Positions 7,473 to 14,413 of a stretch of 16,472 nucleotides of DNA are shown here, piece by piece. Made by a program: the position numbers and the translations under genes. The DNA is from JAWLCG01 sp041687295 (GTDB lineage Bacteria > Planctomycetota > Phycisphaerae > SM23-33 > FEN-1343): positions 1 through 16,472 of the forward strand of contig JAWLCG010000072.1 in the NCBI GenBank assembly GCA_041687295.1, read 5' to 3'. The first letter of the stretch is position 1. Each line of letters opens with the position of its first letter. Under the pieces are notes generated by a model. It saw only the letters and a list, made by a program, of their open reading frames with translations. It did no database searches and had not been told where the DNA came from.

Positions 7473-7966
7473 GACACGCCGCCCCGCTGATCGCCCTGGC
7501 CCTGGCCGGCCTGCTGCTGGCCGGCTGCACCCCGGGGCCCGCCGTCGACGCGCCCAGCCCCGTCACCGCCACCGCCGCCGGGCAGGACCTCCGTGTGCAG
7601 GTCACCGTCCAGCCGCGGACGGTCCGCATCGGCGAGCCGCTGCACGTCAGCCTCATCGCCACCAACACCAGCGAGGACCAGCCCGTCACCATCACCTCGC
7701 GGACTGGCGCCCTGATGCTCGTGACCGTCTGGGAGCACGACAACCGCACCTGGCAGCAGGTCCGCCAGTACCCCGAGGCCGCCATCCAGGTGCTGAGCCC
7801 CTGGACGCTGGGCCCCGGCGAGTCGCGGACCTTCGAGATGACCGTGCCGGTCGAGCCCGGCTGGCCCGAGGCCAAGCGGGTCCGCATCACCGCCCACCTC
7901 AACGGCCGACCCCAGCTCCAGCCCGGCGTCATCACCACCGTCCTGCCCCGGGCGCCCCAAGAGTAG
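7469..7966 (+). CDS. small lipoprotein with a BsuPI-like beta-sandwich domain
   Basis: The 165-residue product has a lipoprotein signal peptide: basic MRH, a hydrophobic Leu/Ala core, and the lipobox LAGC with C20 as the lipidated residue. The remainder (about 35-160) is beta-rich, with GEPLHVSLIATNTS followed by GPGESRTFEMTVPV. This resembles the BsuPI-like (intracellular proteinase inhibitor) immunoglobulin-like fold often found in bacterial lipoproteins. No catalytic residues are evident. AAGGAG at 7458-7463 is a good ribosome binding site inside the end of the radical SAM gene, and ATGA joins its start to the upstream stop, so translation is probably coupled. That link suggests a shared envelope role. 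The stop TAG is also the first three bases of a palindromic repeat. It is sure to be a lipoprotein; the fold is a moderate call and the function is unknown. Confidence 0.85.
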   Translation: MRHAAPLIALALAGLLLAGCTPGPAVDAPSPVTATAAGQDLRVQVTVQPRTVRIGEPLHVSLIATNTSEDQPVTITSRTGALMLVTVWEHDNRTWQQVRQYPEAAIQVLSPWTLGPGESRTFEMTVPVEPGWPEAKRVRITAHLNGRPQLQPGVITTVLPRAPQE

Positions 7967-7983
7967 GGCGGGCACCGCCCGCC
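7964..7983. repeat. TAGGGCGGGC palindrome overlapping a stop codon
   Basis: GGCGGGC at 7967-7973 pairs perfectly with GCCCGCC at 7977-7983 around an ACC loop. The leading TAG is the stop codon of the lipoprotein gene. It is a shorter relative of the nested element at 195-272. Confidence 0.65.
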
Positions 7984-7988
7984 GTCGG

Positions 7989-8019
7989 TATATAGCCCCG
8001 GGCTTGCCCGGGGTCTTCG
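7989..8019 (+). repeat. TATATAG + CCCCGGGC hairpin element, copy 2
   Basis: All 31 nt match the copy at 3874-3904, including the perfect 8 bp inverted repeat. It lies 23 nt after the lipoprotein stop codon. Confidence 0.75.
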
Positions 8020-8073
8020 GCGGAGGACGGGACGAACGCACGTGGGCTAGGGCCGATCGCCCCGCCCGCGACC

Positions 8074-8094
8074 CCCACGGATTTCATCCGTGGG
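8074..8094. repeat. CCCACGGAT hairpin, copy 2
   Basis: CCCACGGAT at 8074-8082 pairs perfectly with ATCCGTGGG at 8086-8094 around a TTC loop. It follows the TATATAG module, in the same order as in the 3758-4115 gap. The remainder of the gap up to 8181 shows no gene or clear promoter. Confidence 0.7.
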
Positions 8095-8181
8095 CTTGGA
8101 GAAAAGGGCGCTGTCCTGCTGGGGCGGTCAAGCGTCTGCAGAGCAGGCGCGATCCAGAGGACGCGACATGTCAGGAGCCGC

Positions 8182-9867
8182 ATGAGCGACGAGCAGACCG
8201 AGCAGCGTGACAGCAGCTTCACGGCCCCGGCCGGGCACACGACGGCGGCGCGGCTGGGCAAGCGGTACGCGCACGCGTTCGAGTCCTCGGCCGACCCGGA
8301 CAAGTCCGCTGGCCGAACCAGCGACGGCTCGCTCAGCTCGGCCGCCTACGCCGCGGCCAGCCCCGTCCTGCGCAACCGCGACGGCCTGCTCGACATCGAC
8401 TACCACCACCCGCTGGAAGACCTGCTGCCCAAACCCTGGTTCCGGCGGATCCTGCGGAGCCTCTCCAGCGACGGGCCGCGCGGCACGGCCATCGAGCGGA
8501 TGCTCGCCAGCTACGCCAACCCCTCGGCCCCCTGGCTGGACCGGCTGAAGTACTGGCCCCTGCACCTGCTGATCGACCGGGTGAAGGGCAAGACGCCCCG
8601 GGCCACCGTCCGCCAGCGCCTTGCCGAGCACGCCCCGACGGTCCGCGGGCTGGTGGTGACGGCCCGCAGCGTGGCGGAGTTCGGCCTGACCCGCCCGCAG
8701 CAGTTCAGCTCGCCGCTGTTCTGCGTGTGGAACATCACCAACCGCTGCAACCTCCGCTGCCGACACTGCTACCAGGACAGTGAGCACCGCCGGCTCGATG
8801 ACGAGCTGACGCTGGGAGAGAAGCTCGACGTCGTCGACCAGTTCGGGCGGATGTACACGCCCATGTTCGCCCTGGCCGGCGGCGAACCGCTGACCTGCCC
8901 GGACCTGCTGCCGGTGGTCCGCCGGGCGAAGAGCTACGCCATGCACGTCAGCCTGGCCACCAACGGCGTGCTGCTGACGCCGCGGCGCTGCGCGGAGCTG
9001 GCCGAGGCCGGTGTGCGGTACGTCGAGGTCTCGCTGGACTCGGTGCACGCCGAACGCCACGACCGCTTCCGCGGCGTGCCGGGCATGTGGGAGCGGGCCG
9101 TCGCGGGCATGAAGGCCGTCGTGAACACGCCGGGCCTGCGCCTGGGCGTGGCGATGTGCGTCCACCAGGGCAACGTCGAGGAAGTCCGCGCCATGCTCGA
9201 GTTCGCCATCGAGCTGGGGGCGGGCTGCTTCGCCCACTTCAACTTCATCCCGGTCGGCCGCGGCCTGGACATGGTCCAGGGCGACCTGACCCCCGCCCAG
9301 CGCGAAAGGCTGCTGGAGCTGCTCAACGAGTACATGCAGGCTGGGCGGATCGGCGTGATCTCGACGGCCCCGCAGTTCGGGCGGGTCTGCCTGGCGCACG
9401 CCCCGCTCGAGGCCGGCCGAACCGCCTGCAGCCACGCCGGCTCGGGCGGCGGCGTCAAGGCCCGCGTGGTGGCCAAATACCTCGGCGGCTGCGGGGCCGG
9501 GCGGACCTACGTCTGCCTCGAGCCCAACGGCGACCTGACCCCCTGCGTCTACCTGCCCCACCGCGTGATGGGCAACGTCCGCGAGCGGCCGGTGCTGGAA
9601 ATCTTCCGCTCGAGCGTCTTCTACGAGGTGCTCAACGACCGCACGCGGAGGCTGGGCCATTGCGAGGTCTGCGCGTTCCGCGACTACTGCGGCGGCTGCC
9701 GCGCCCGCGCCGACGCTTACACCGGCCAACTCCACGGCGGCGACCCCGGCTGCGTGTTCAACGCCCGCCACTGGGACCAGCTCGTCGCCGACGGCGTGGC
9801 CGTCCCCGGCGAGGGCACCGACCCCGACGCCATCGAGCTGACCCCCACCCGCCACGCGCCGGGCTGA
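8182..9867 (+). CDS. radical SAM / SPASM-type protein with long N-terminal extension
   Basis: In this 561-residue protein the radical SAM cluster is CNLRCRHCY (C189, C193, C196), with LAGGEP at about 231-236 and SLATNG at 257-262. The C-terminal part carries a SPASM-like set for auxiliary iron-sulfur clusters: C437, C445, C455 (CLEPNGDLTPC), C494, C497, C503, C506 and C524. The first 175 residues are an unrecognised extension, rich in Ser/Ala then helical and basic. SPASM enzymes modify peptides, proteins or small molecules; no precursor peptide gene is visible nearby. A lipid role is possible from the neighbouring Tes-like gene, but the two are separated by 215 nt of repeats. AGGAG at 8173-8177 supports ATG 8182. 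It is too long, and extended at the N-terminus, for a standard anaerobic sulfatase maturase. The family is sure; the substrate is unknown. Confidence 0.9.
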   Translation: MSDEQTEQRDSSFTAPAGHTTAARLGKRYAHAFESSADPDKSAGRTSDGSLSSAAYAAASPVLRNRDGLLDIDYHHPLEDLLPKPWFRRILRSLSSDGPRGTAIERMLASYANPSAPWLDRLKYWPLHLLIDRVKGKTPRATVRQRLAEHAPTVRGLVVTARSVAEFGLTRPQQFSSPLFCVWNITNRCNLRCRHCYQDSEHRRLDDELTLGEKLDVVDQFGRMYTPMFALAGGEPLTCPDLLPVVRRAKSYAMHVSLATNGVLLTPRRCAELAEAGVRYVEVSLDSVHAERHDRFRGVPGMWERAVAGMKAVVNTPGLRLGVAMCVHQGNVEEVRAMLEFAIELGAGCFAHFNFIPVGRGLDMVQGDLTPAQRERLLELLNEYMQAGRIGVISTAPQFGRVCLAHAPLEAGRTACSHAGSGGGVKARVVAKYLGGCGAGRTYVCLEPNGDLTPCVYLPHRVMGNVRERPVLEIFRSSVFYEVLNDRTRRLGHCEVCAFRDYCGGCRARADAYTGQLHGGDPGCVFNARHWDQLVADGVAVPGEGTDPDAIELTPTRHAPG

Positions 9868-9870
9868 GCC

Positions 9871-9902
9871 GTAGGCCGGGTCGAGCGCCAGCGAGGCCCG
9901 GC
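9871..9902 (+). repeat. GTAGGCCGGG intergenic element, copy 2
   Basis: All 32 nt are identical to 3764-3795. It starts 3 nt after the stop codon of the SPASM radical SAM gene. Confidence 0.75.
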
Positions 9903-9919
9903 GGGCAGCCCTCTCCAAG

Positions 9920-9964
9920 CCCACGGATGCAGCGGCGAGCGTCGCGAGTCGCGCAATCCGTGGG
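9920..9964. repeat. CCCACGGAT hairpin, copy 3 (long loop)
   Basis: CCCACGGAT at 9920-9928 pairs with ATCCGTGGG at 9956-9964. The 27 nt between them is itself partly palindromic (GCGAGCG / CGCGAGTCGC). It is the same stem as copy 2 with a larger insert in the loop. Confidence 0.65.
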
Positions 9965-10022
9965 GCTCTCGTCCGGGCTCCGCGCCTGGGGCACGACGTT
10001 CCATGGGCGCCTGCGCCAAAGG

Positions 10023-10054
10023 TGGGGCTCCGCTCCGCTGCGCCCCAGCCTACG
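10023..10054 (-). repeat. GTAGGCTGGGG element in reverse orientation
   Basis: TGGGGC at 10023-10028 pairs with GCCCCA at 10042-10047, and the element ends in CAGCCTAC, the complement of the GTAGGCTG that opens the repeat at 16211. It is probably a reversed member of the GTAGGC family. The rest of 9903-10149 shows no gene. Confidence 0.5.
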
Positions 10055-10149
10055 AAGGCGCCTCTTCCCGGGTCGTGTCTACCCTTCCCCGTGCTCGCAC
10101 CGCCTTACGGACTTCACCTGAAAACCTGCGAAGCATTCTCAGCAAATGC

Positions 10150-10177
10150 TTGACAGGCAGGCACCTTGCCTTACCAT
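10150..10177 (+). promoter_or_regulatory. sigma70-type promoter for the DUF3034-like gene
   Basis: A perfect TTGACA at 10150-10155 is followed after 16 nt by TACCAT at 10172-10177. This would give a leader of about 60 nt before ATG 10247. It is the best -35 box in the window. Confidence 0.6.
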
Positions 10178-10246
10178 GGCCCGCACCCGGACACCTGGGT
10201 TATGCACCTCTGTACTAGGCACGCGGGACCAAACAAGGAGAGGCAC

Positions 10247-11272
10247 ATGGTACGTATGGGGATCGTGACGTTGGCCGTCTGTGCGCTGGTGGCCGGCCTG
10301 GCTGCCGCGGATTCGTCGGACACGCTGGAGCGATGGCTGGTGCTGGGCGAGCAGTTGGCTGGCGACGTGGAGGCCGACCTGGCCGTCGATGCGGGCGAGC
10401 CGGCCCCGACGGTGGCCCCCTCGGCCGCCAAGCCCCCGCCGCTGCCGCTGCACAACATTGAGGGCTACGGCGGCGGCCCGGTGACGTCGGTGGCCTACAT
10501 GTGCAACCCCGGCGCCGAGGGCGACGACTGCTGCCTGCCGAGCGTCAGCTACACCTTCCTGGGCATCGGCGGCGAGAAGTACGTCAACACGCTGGCCATC
10601 AGCCAGACGCTCTTCAAGCGCTTCGAGCTGGCCTACGCCTTCAGCCACTTCCGCCTGGGCACCGTGCCCAGCGAGATCCGCAAGCGCGGCCTGAACGTCC
10701 ACCGCAACGAGGTCTTCCTGCACACCTTCACCGGCCGAGTGATGGTCATCCGCGAGGGCGAGTTCGATCAGCCCTGGATGCCGGCCGTCACCTTCGGCGC
10801 CCATCTGAAGACCAACGTGGGCATCGAGCACATCGACAACCAGACCGGCGGGGCCTTGACGGGCGTGGGCCTCAAGTCGGCCACTGGCTGGGACTTCACC
10901 CTGGTCGCCAGCAAGACCCTGCCGCCGGATATCCTCGGCGTGCCGGTCATCCTCTCGCTGGGCGCCCGCTCCAGCGAGGCCGCCCAGATCGGCTACCTCG
11001 GCTTCGGCGACGACCGTGAAATCACCATCGAGGCCAGCGTCATCGGCCTGGTGACCAACTGGCTGGCCCTGGGCTACGAGTTCCGCCAGAAGGCCAACCC
11101 CTACGACGTCGTGCCCGGCCTGCTGGGCGACGACGACAGCTGGCACGTCCTGTTCGCCGGCCTGATGCTCAGCGACCGGCTGACCCTCGCCGGCGGCTGG
11201 GCCTGGCTGGGCGACGTCGGCAACACCCCTGACACCTGCGGCTGGGCGGTGCAGCTCAAGTACGAGTTCTAG
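10247..11272 (+). CDS. DUF3034-like outer-membrane beta-barrel protein
   Basis: The 341-residue protein has a signal peptide (hydrophobic core at about residues 4-20, likely cut after A21 in LAAADSS) and ends in aromatic F341, as expected for an outer-membrane barrel. After a Pro/Ala-rich stretch at 50-67, the body has alternating beta-strand patterns. It contains LPLHNIEGYGG, LPSVSYTF, FELAYAFSHFRLG, FDQPWMPAVTFGAH, DFTLVASKTLP, SEAAQIGYLGF and LALGYEFRQKANPY, which match my recollection of DUF3034 proteins. Cysteines sit at 86, 95-96 and 331. The role of the family is not established; a porin or structural envelope role is inferred. AAGGAG at 10235-10240, 6 nt upstream, fixes the start; an in-frame ATG at 10166 lies over the promoter and is rejected. 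It has its own promoter and a strong terminator, so it is a single-gene unit. Confidence 0.85.
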   Translation: MVRMGIVTLAVCALVAGLAAADSSDTLERWLVLGEQLAGDVEADLAVDAGEPAPTVAPSAAKPPPLPLHNIEGYGGGPVTSVAYMCNPGAEGDDCCLPSVSYTFLGIGGEKYVNTLAISQTLFKRFELAYAFSHFRLGTVPSEIRKRGLNVHRNEVFLHTFTGRVMVIREGEFDQPWMPAVTFGAHLKTNVGIEHIDNQTGGALTGVGLKSATGWDFTLVASKTLPPDILGVPVILSLGARSSEAAQIGYLGFGDDREITIEASVIGLVTNWLALGYEFRQKANPYDVVPGLLGDDDSWHVLFAGLMLSDRLTLAGGWAWLGDVGNTPDTCGWAVQLKYEF

Positions 11273-11311
11273 GATTTTCGATCTTTGATCTGGGATTTTC
11301 GATTCTTCACG

Positions 11312-11348
11312 CGGCGGCCCCGGACAGCGTTCCGGGGCCGCCGTTTTT
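11312..11348 (+). terminator. strong intrinsic terminator
   Basis: A perfect 13 bp GC-rich stem (11312-11324 with 11331-11343) encloses a 6 nt loop and is followed by TTTTT at 11344-11348. It lies 40 nt after the DUF3034-like stop. Two GATTTTCGAT direct repeats lie between the stop and the stem. Confidence 0.9.
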
Positions 11349-11671
11349 CATATAGCCCCGGACAGACGATCTTTCCCGTAGATCGCCCAAGGCAGGCAAT
11401 GGGGGCAGAGCCCCGGCGAGTGTGCCCTTGTGAAGCCTGCGCGGGCAGAGCCTGCCACGCCTGCTCGGCCCGCCGCCGGCTGACTGCAAGCCGTACCGTG
11501 CCCAACGCGCCCGCGAACTTCTATGGTTACGGGCCCAGGCGTGTGCCTGAGCACTTGTGATAAAGAGACAGGGCAAGCCGGGGGTCTTCGTGGGGCGTGC
11601 CGGACTGGCGGGGCGGGGCGGCCGGCGGTACACTGCCTCCGACGCCAACCCAGCCCGAAAGGAGCGACGCC
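11349..11671. other. gene-free gap with repeat fragments upstream of the sulfatase
   Basis: No credible gene is seen. ATATAGCCCCGG at 11350-11361 matches the left half of the TATATAG element, while CGGGGGTCTTCG near 11579-11590 resembles its right half, about 215 nt away. TACACT at 11629-11634 could be a -10 box but lacks a recognisable -35. AAGGAG at 11659-11664 is the ribosome binding site for the sulfatase. Confidence 0.4.
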
Positions 11672-13264
11672 ATGTCCGAACCCGCCAAGCGGCCCAACAT
11701 TATCGTGATCCTCGTCGACGACATGGGCTACTCGGACATCGGGCCCTACGGCTCGGAGATCCGCACGCCCACGCTCGACCGCCTGGCCGCCGGCGGGGCG
11801 CGGTTCAGCCAGATGTACAACTGCGCCCGCTGCTGCCCGACCCGCGCGAGCCTGCTGACGGGGCTTTACCCCCACCAGGCCGGCGTGGGGCAGATGGTTA
11901 ACGACCGCGGCGTCGGGCCGGCCTACCAGGGCTACCTCCGCGACGACTGCGTGACGATCGCCGAGGCCCTCAAGCCCGCCGGCTACCGCACGCTGATGAG
12001 CGGCAAGTGGCACGTGGGCGGGCCCTACGACGCCCAGCGCCCCGACGCCTGGCGGCCTGGCACGGCAGGCTTCCCCACGCCCTACACCCGCGGCTTCGAC
12101 GAGCACTACGGCACCCTGGCCGGCGCCGCCAACTACTTCGACCCCTACACGCTGATCCACAACGACACCTTCATCGAGCCGACCGGCGACGACTACTACT
12201 ACACCGACGCCATCAGCGAAAACGCCTGCCGCATGATCGAGGCCAGCGTCGCCGACGAGACGCCCTTCTTCGCCTACGTCGCCTACACCGCGCCGCACTG
12301 GCCCCTGCACGCCTTCGCCGACGACATCGAGCGCTACCGCGGTCAGTACCGCCAGGGCTGGGACGCCCTGCGCACCGGCCGACACGAGCAGCTCAAGGGC
12401 CTCGGCGTGCTCGACCGCAAGTGGGAGATCAGCCCCCGCGACGAAAGCGCGCCGCCCTGGGCCGACGCGGCCGAGAAGGACTGGCAGGACGCCCGCATGG
12501 CCGTCTACGCCGCCCAGATCGACCGCATGGACCAGGGCGTGGGGCGCATCGTGGCCACGCTGGAGCGCCTGGGCCAGCTTGACGACACGCTGATCCTGTT
12601 CCTGTCGGACAACGGCGGCTGCGCGGAGTTCCTGGCCGAGGATGGCCACGTCGCCCGCTACGGCGGGCTCACCCGCGACGGCCGACCCATCCGCATCGGC
12701 AACCGCCCGGACATCGCCCCCGGCGACGCCGACACCTACATGAGCTACGAGCTGCCCTGGGCCAACGCCTCCAACAGCCCCTTCCGCCTGTTCAAGCACT
12801 GGGTGCACGAGGGCGGCATCGCCACGCCGCTGGTCGCCCACTGGCCCGCCCGCTTCGCCGGCGGCGCCCTGCACCACCAGACCGTCCACGTCATCGACAT
12901 CATGGCCACCTGCCTCGAGGCCGCCGGCGCGATCTACCCCGCCGAGCACCACGGCCGAGCCGTCACGCCCCTGGAGGGCGAGAGCTTCCTGCCCCTGCTG
13001 GAGGGACGCTCCTGGAGCCGTCAGCGGCCGCTGTTCTGGGAGCACGAGGGCAACCGGGCCGTGCGACTGGGGCCCTGGAAGCTCGTCAGCCAGGACGAGC
13101 GAGGCCAGTGGGAGCTGTACAACATGGACGAGGACCGCACCGAGCTGCATGACCTCGGCCAGCGCGAGCCGGGCCGGCTGACCGAGCTGCAGGGCCTCTA
13201 CGAGCAGTGGGCCCAGCGGGTCGGCGTGGTGCCCTGGGACCAGCTCCGCCGCCGGCGCCGCTGA
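11672..13264 (+). CDS. type I (formylglycine-dependent) sulfatase, probably cytoplasmic
   Basis: This 530-residue protein hydrolyses a sulfate ester, judging by the complete type I set. The metal site opens with ILVDDMGYSD (D16, D17). CCPTRASLLTG at 54-64 has C54 as the residue converted to formylglycine. GKWHVGG (K112, H114), APHWP (H209) and LSDNGG (D313, N314) complete the active site, and the C-terminal subdomain ends near WKLV...ELYN at 469-483. No signal peptide precedes the domain, and extending upstream to 11597 does not create one. This is unusual for planctomycete sulfatases, which are mostly exported, and suggests a cytoplasmic arylsulfatase-like enzyme. AAGGAG lies 7 nt before the ATG. 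No maturase of standard form or other carbohydrate gene is adjacent. The family is sure; the substrate is unknown. Confidence 0.95.
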   Translation: MSEPAKRPNIIVILVDDMGYSDIGPYGSEIRTPTLDRLAAGGARFSQMYNCARCCPTRASLLTGLYPHQAGVGQMVNDRGVGPAYQGYLRDDCVTIAEALKPAGYRTLMSGKWHVGGPYDAQRPDAWRPGTAGFPTPYTRGFDEHYGTLAGAANYFDPYTLIHNDTFIEPTGDDYYYTDAISENACRMIEASVADETPFFAYVAYTAPHWPLHAFADDIERYRGQYRQGWDALRTGRHEQLKGLGVLDRKWEISPRDESAPPWADAAEKDWQDARMAVYAAQIDRMDQGVGRIVATLERLGQLDDTLILFLSDNGGCAEFLAEDGHVARYGGLTRDGRPIRIGNRPDIAPGDADTYMSYELPWANASNSPFRLFKHWVHEGGIATPLVAHWPARFAGGALHHQTVHVIDIMATCLEAAGAIYPAEHHGRAVTPLEGESFLPLLEGRSWSRQRPLFWEHEGNRAVRLGPWKLVSQDERGQWELYNMDEDRTELHDLGQREPGRLTELQGLYEQWAQRVGVVPWDQLRRRRR

Positions 13265-13278
13265 GCGGGGCGGCTTTT
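13257..13278 (+). terminator. weak hairpin overlapping the sulfatase stop
   Basis: GCCGC at 13257-13261 can pair with GCGGC at 13270-13274, followed by TTTT. The stem is only 5 bp and the left arm is coding, so this is a tentative terminator. Confidence 0.3.
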
Positions 13279-13291
13279 GTGGAGATTTCGT

Positions 13292-13319
13292 TTTACACCG
13301 TCTCTCTCGGCGATATACT
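13292..13319 (+). promoter_or_regulatory. promoter of prepilin-like gene 1
   Basis: TTTACA at 13292-13297 and TATACT at 13314-13319 are separated by 16 nt. The same -35 word and spacing recur before the other two prepilin genes. Confidence 0.75.
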
Positions 13320-13327
13320 CTTTAAGT

Positions 13328-13364
13328 GTGCTCGCCCTTTCCTGTCACCTGTCTTGGCGGGCAC
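13328..13364 (+). promoter_or_regulatory. 5' leader hairpin of prepilin-like gene 1
   Basis: GTGCTCGCC at 13328-13336 pairs with GGCGGGCAC at 13356-13364 over 9 positions, including one T-G wobble. It begins about 8 nt after the -10 box, so it would lie at the very 5' end of the mRNA. Confidence 0.5.
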
Positions 13365-13407
13365 CGAACAGAATGACCTGTGGCCCTTTCACATCGGAGA
13401 CCTTGCC

Positions 13408-14238
13408 ATGCGTCGTAAGGGGTTTACGCTCATCGAGTTGCTGGTCGTGATCGCGATCATCGCCCTGCTGGTTTCCATTCTCCTGCCCTCGCTGGCCCAG
13501 GCCAAGGAGCACGCCAAGGCCGTCCTCTGCCAGACGAACATGAAGAACCTCGGCCAGGCCTTCGCGACCTACGGCACGGACAATAACGACGTGATCTTCT
13601 CCGGCTGGGACAATGGCTGGGACTACGGCCTGGGCTTCCCGGCCGGCAACGGCTGGCACCGCCAGTGGCCCTACATCGCCGCCTACTGGGCCAAGGGCGC
13701 CTCGCTGAGCCGGGACTCGCTGTACTACAGGAACGGCTCGGGGGGCGGCTTCTACCAGCCCGTGGACACGCCGAACCACGCCGCCCATACCTGGGGCCAC
13801 CCGCACCCGTACCTCTACTGGGGTGCGGGCTGGGACTGGAGCCGCGGCATCGTGCCTGAGTTGCACTGCCCGTCGATGCTCGACCAGCAGTACGCCTACT
13901 TCAACAATGTCGGCTCCTACACGATGAACACCCGCACCGGCTCGTTCGCGCCGGCCGAGATCCTGGCGAGCGGGGGACGCCTGCCCTGGGGCCCGTGGGG
14001 CTGGGGCGACTACATCGAGCTCAACCGCCAGACCCACGTGCAGGACACCGTCATGATCGGTGGCCCGCGGGCCAAGAACCCCTGGTTCGACTACGTGGCC
14101 CCAGCCAACCGCCCGCCCGGCGGCGTCATGGAAGATCCCCACATGGGGGGCTCCAACTACGCCTTCGTCGACGGCCACGTCGAGCGGCGGGCGTATGACG
14201 AGTTCATCGAGTGGAACTTCCGCGGCGAGGTCGAGTAG
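13408..14238 (+). CDS. prepilin-like protein with H-X9-DG motif, paralogue 1
   Basis: The 276-residue product opens with a type IV prepilin signal, MRRKG then FTLIELLVVIAIIALL. PilD-type peptidase should cut after G5 and methylate F6, and the glutamate at mature position 5 (E10) is conserved. The hydrophobic helix runs to about residue 27 and is followed by LPSLAQAKEHA. The mature domain is aromatic and Gly-rich with C41 and C154 (ELHCP). H245 to D255-G256 is the H-X9-DG motif typical of Planctomycetota and Lentisphaerae pseudopilin-like proteins, and the end is EWNFRGEVE. It is probably exported and assembled in, or processed by, a type II/IV filament machine; its role there is unknown. GGAGA 7 nt upstream of the ATG fixes the start, with its own promoter and terminator around it. 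Confidence 0.9.
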   Translation: MRRKGFTLIELLVVIAIIALLVSILLPSLAQAKEHAKAVLCQTNMKNLGQAFATYGTDNNDVIFSGWDNGWDYGLGFPAGNGWHRQWPYIAAYWAKGASLSRDSLYYRNGSGGGFYQPVDTPNHAAHTWGHPHPYLYWGAGWDWSRGIVPELHCPSMLDQQYAYFNNVGSYTMNTRTGSFAPAEILASGGRLPWGPWGWGDYIELNRQTHVQDTVMIGGPRAKNPWFDYVAPANRPPGGVMEDPHMGGSNYAFVDGHVERRAYDEFIEWNFRGEVE

Positions 14239-14256
14239 GCCCCTCAACCGCCATCC

Positions 14257-14282
14257 GAAACGGGCGCTGCGGCGCCCGTTTC
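14257..14282 (+). terminator. hairpin terminator after prepilin gene 1
   Basis: A perfect 11 bp stem (14257-14267 with 14272-14282) has a TGCG loop, GAAA at the base on the left and TTTC on the right. The T tract is short and lies within the stem, so termination may be partial or bidirectional. Confidence 0.65.
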
Positions 14283-14298
14283 GCTGCGCAGAAATCTG

Positions 14299-14326
14299 TT
14301 TACACCCGATCCCCCGGCGGTACAAT
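14299..14326 (+). promoter_or_regulatory. promoter of prepilin-like gene 2
   Basis: TTTACA at 14299-14304 and TACAAT at 14321-14326 are separated by 16 nt, the same layout as for genes 1 and 3. Confidence 0.75.
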
Positions 14327-14330
14327 ATGG

Positions 14331-14389
14331 GCGGATGCGGGTGGCGCCCCTTGTGGCGGGGCCTCACGTCATTTCATCGCCGCATCCGT
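14331..14389 (+). promoter_or_regulatory. 5' leader hairpin of prepilin-like gene 2
   Basis: GCGGATGCGG at 14331-14340 pairs with CCGCATCCGT at 14380-14389 over 10 positions with one wobble. An inner GCCCC/GGGGC pairing lies within it. It begins 4 nt after the -10 box and ends 11 nt before the GGAGG ribosome binding site. Confidence 0.55.
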
Positions 14390-14413
14390 GTCATCATTTC
14401 GGAGGTCCATATC

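Noticed and set aside
8182..9867. The SPASM radical SAM protein as the anaerobic maturase of the nearby sulfatase
   Set aside because: Standard maturases are about 370-420 residues with the SAM motif close to the N-terminus; here it is at residue 189. A DUF3034 gene with its own promoter and terminator lies between. It cannot be fully excluded.
11285..11560. A 91-codon frame after the DUF3034-like gene
   Set aside because: It reads straight through the strong terminator and repeat fragments, with no ribosome binding site.
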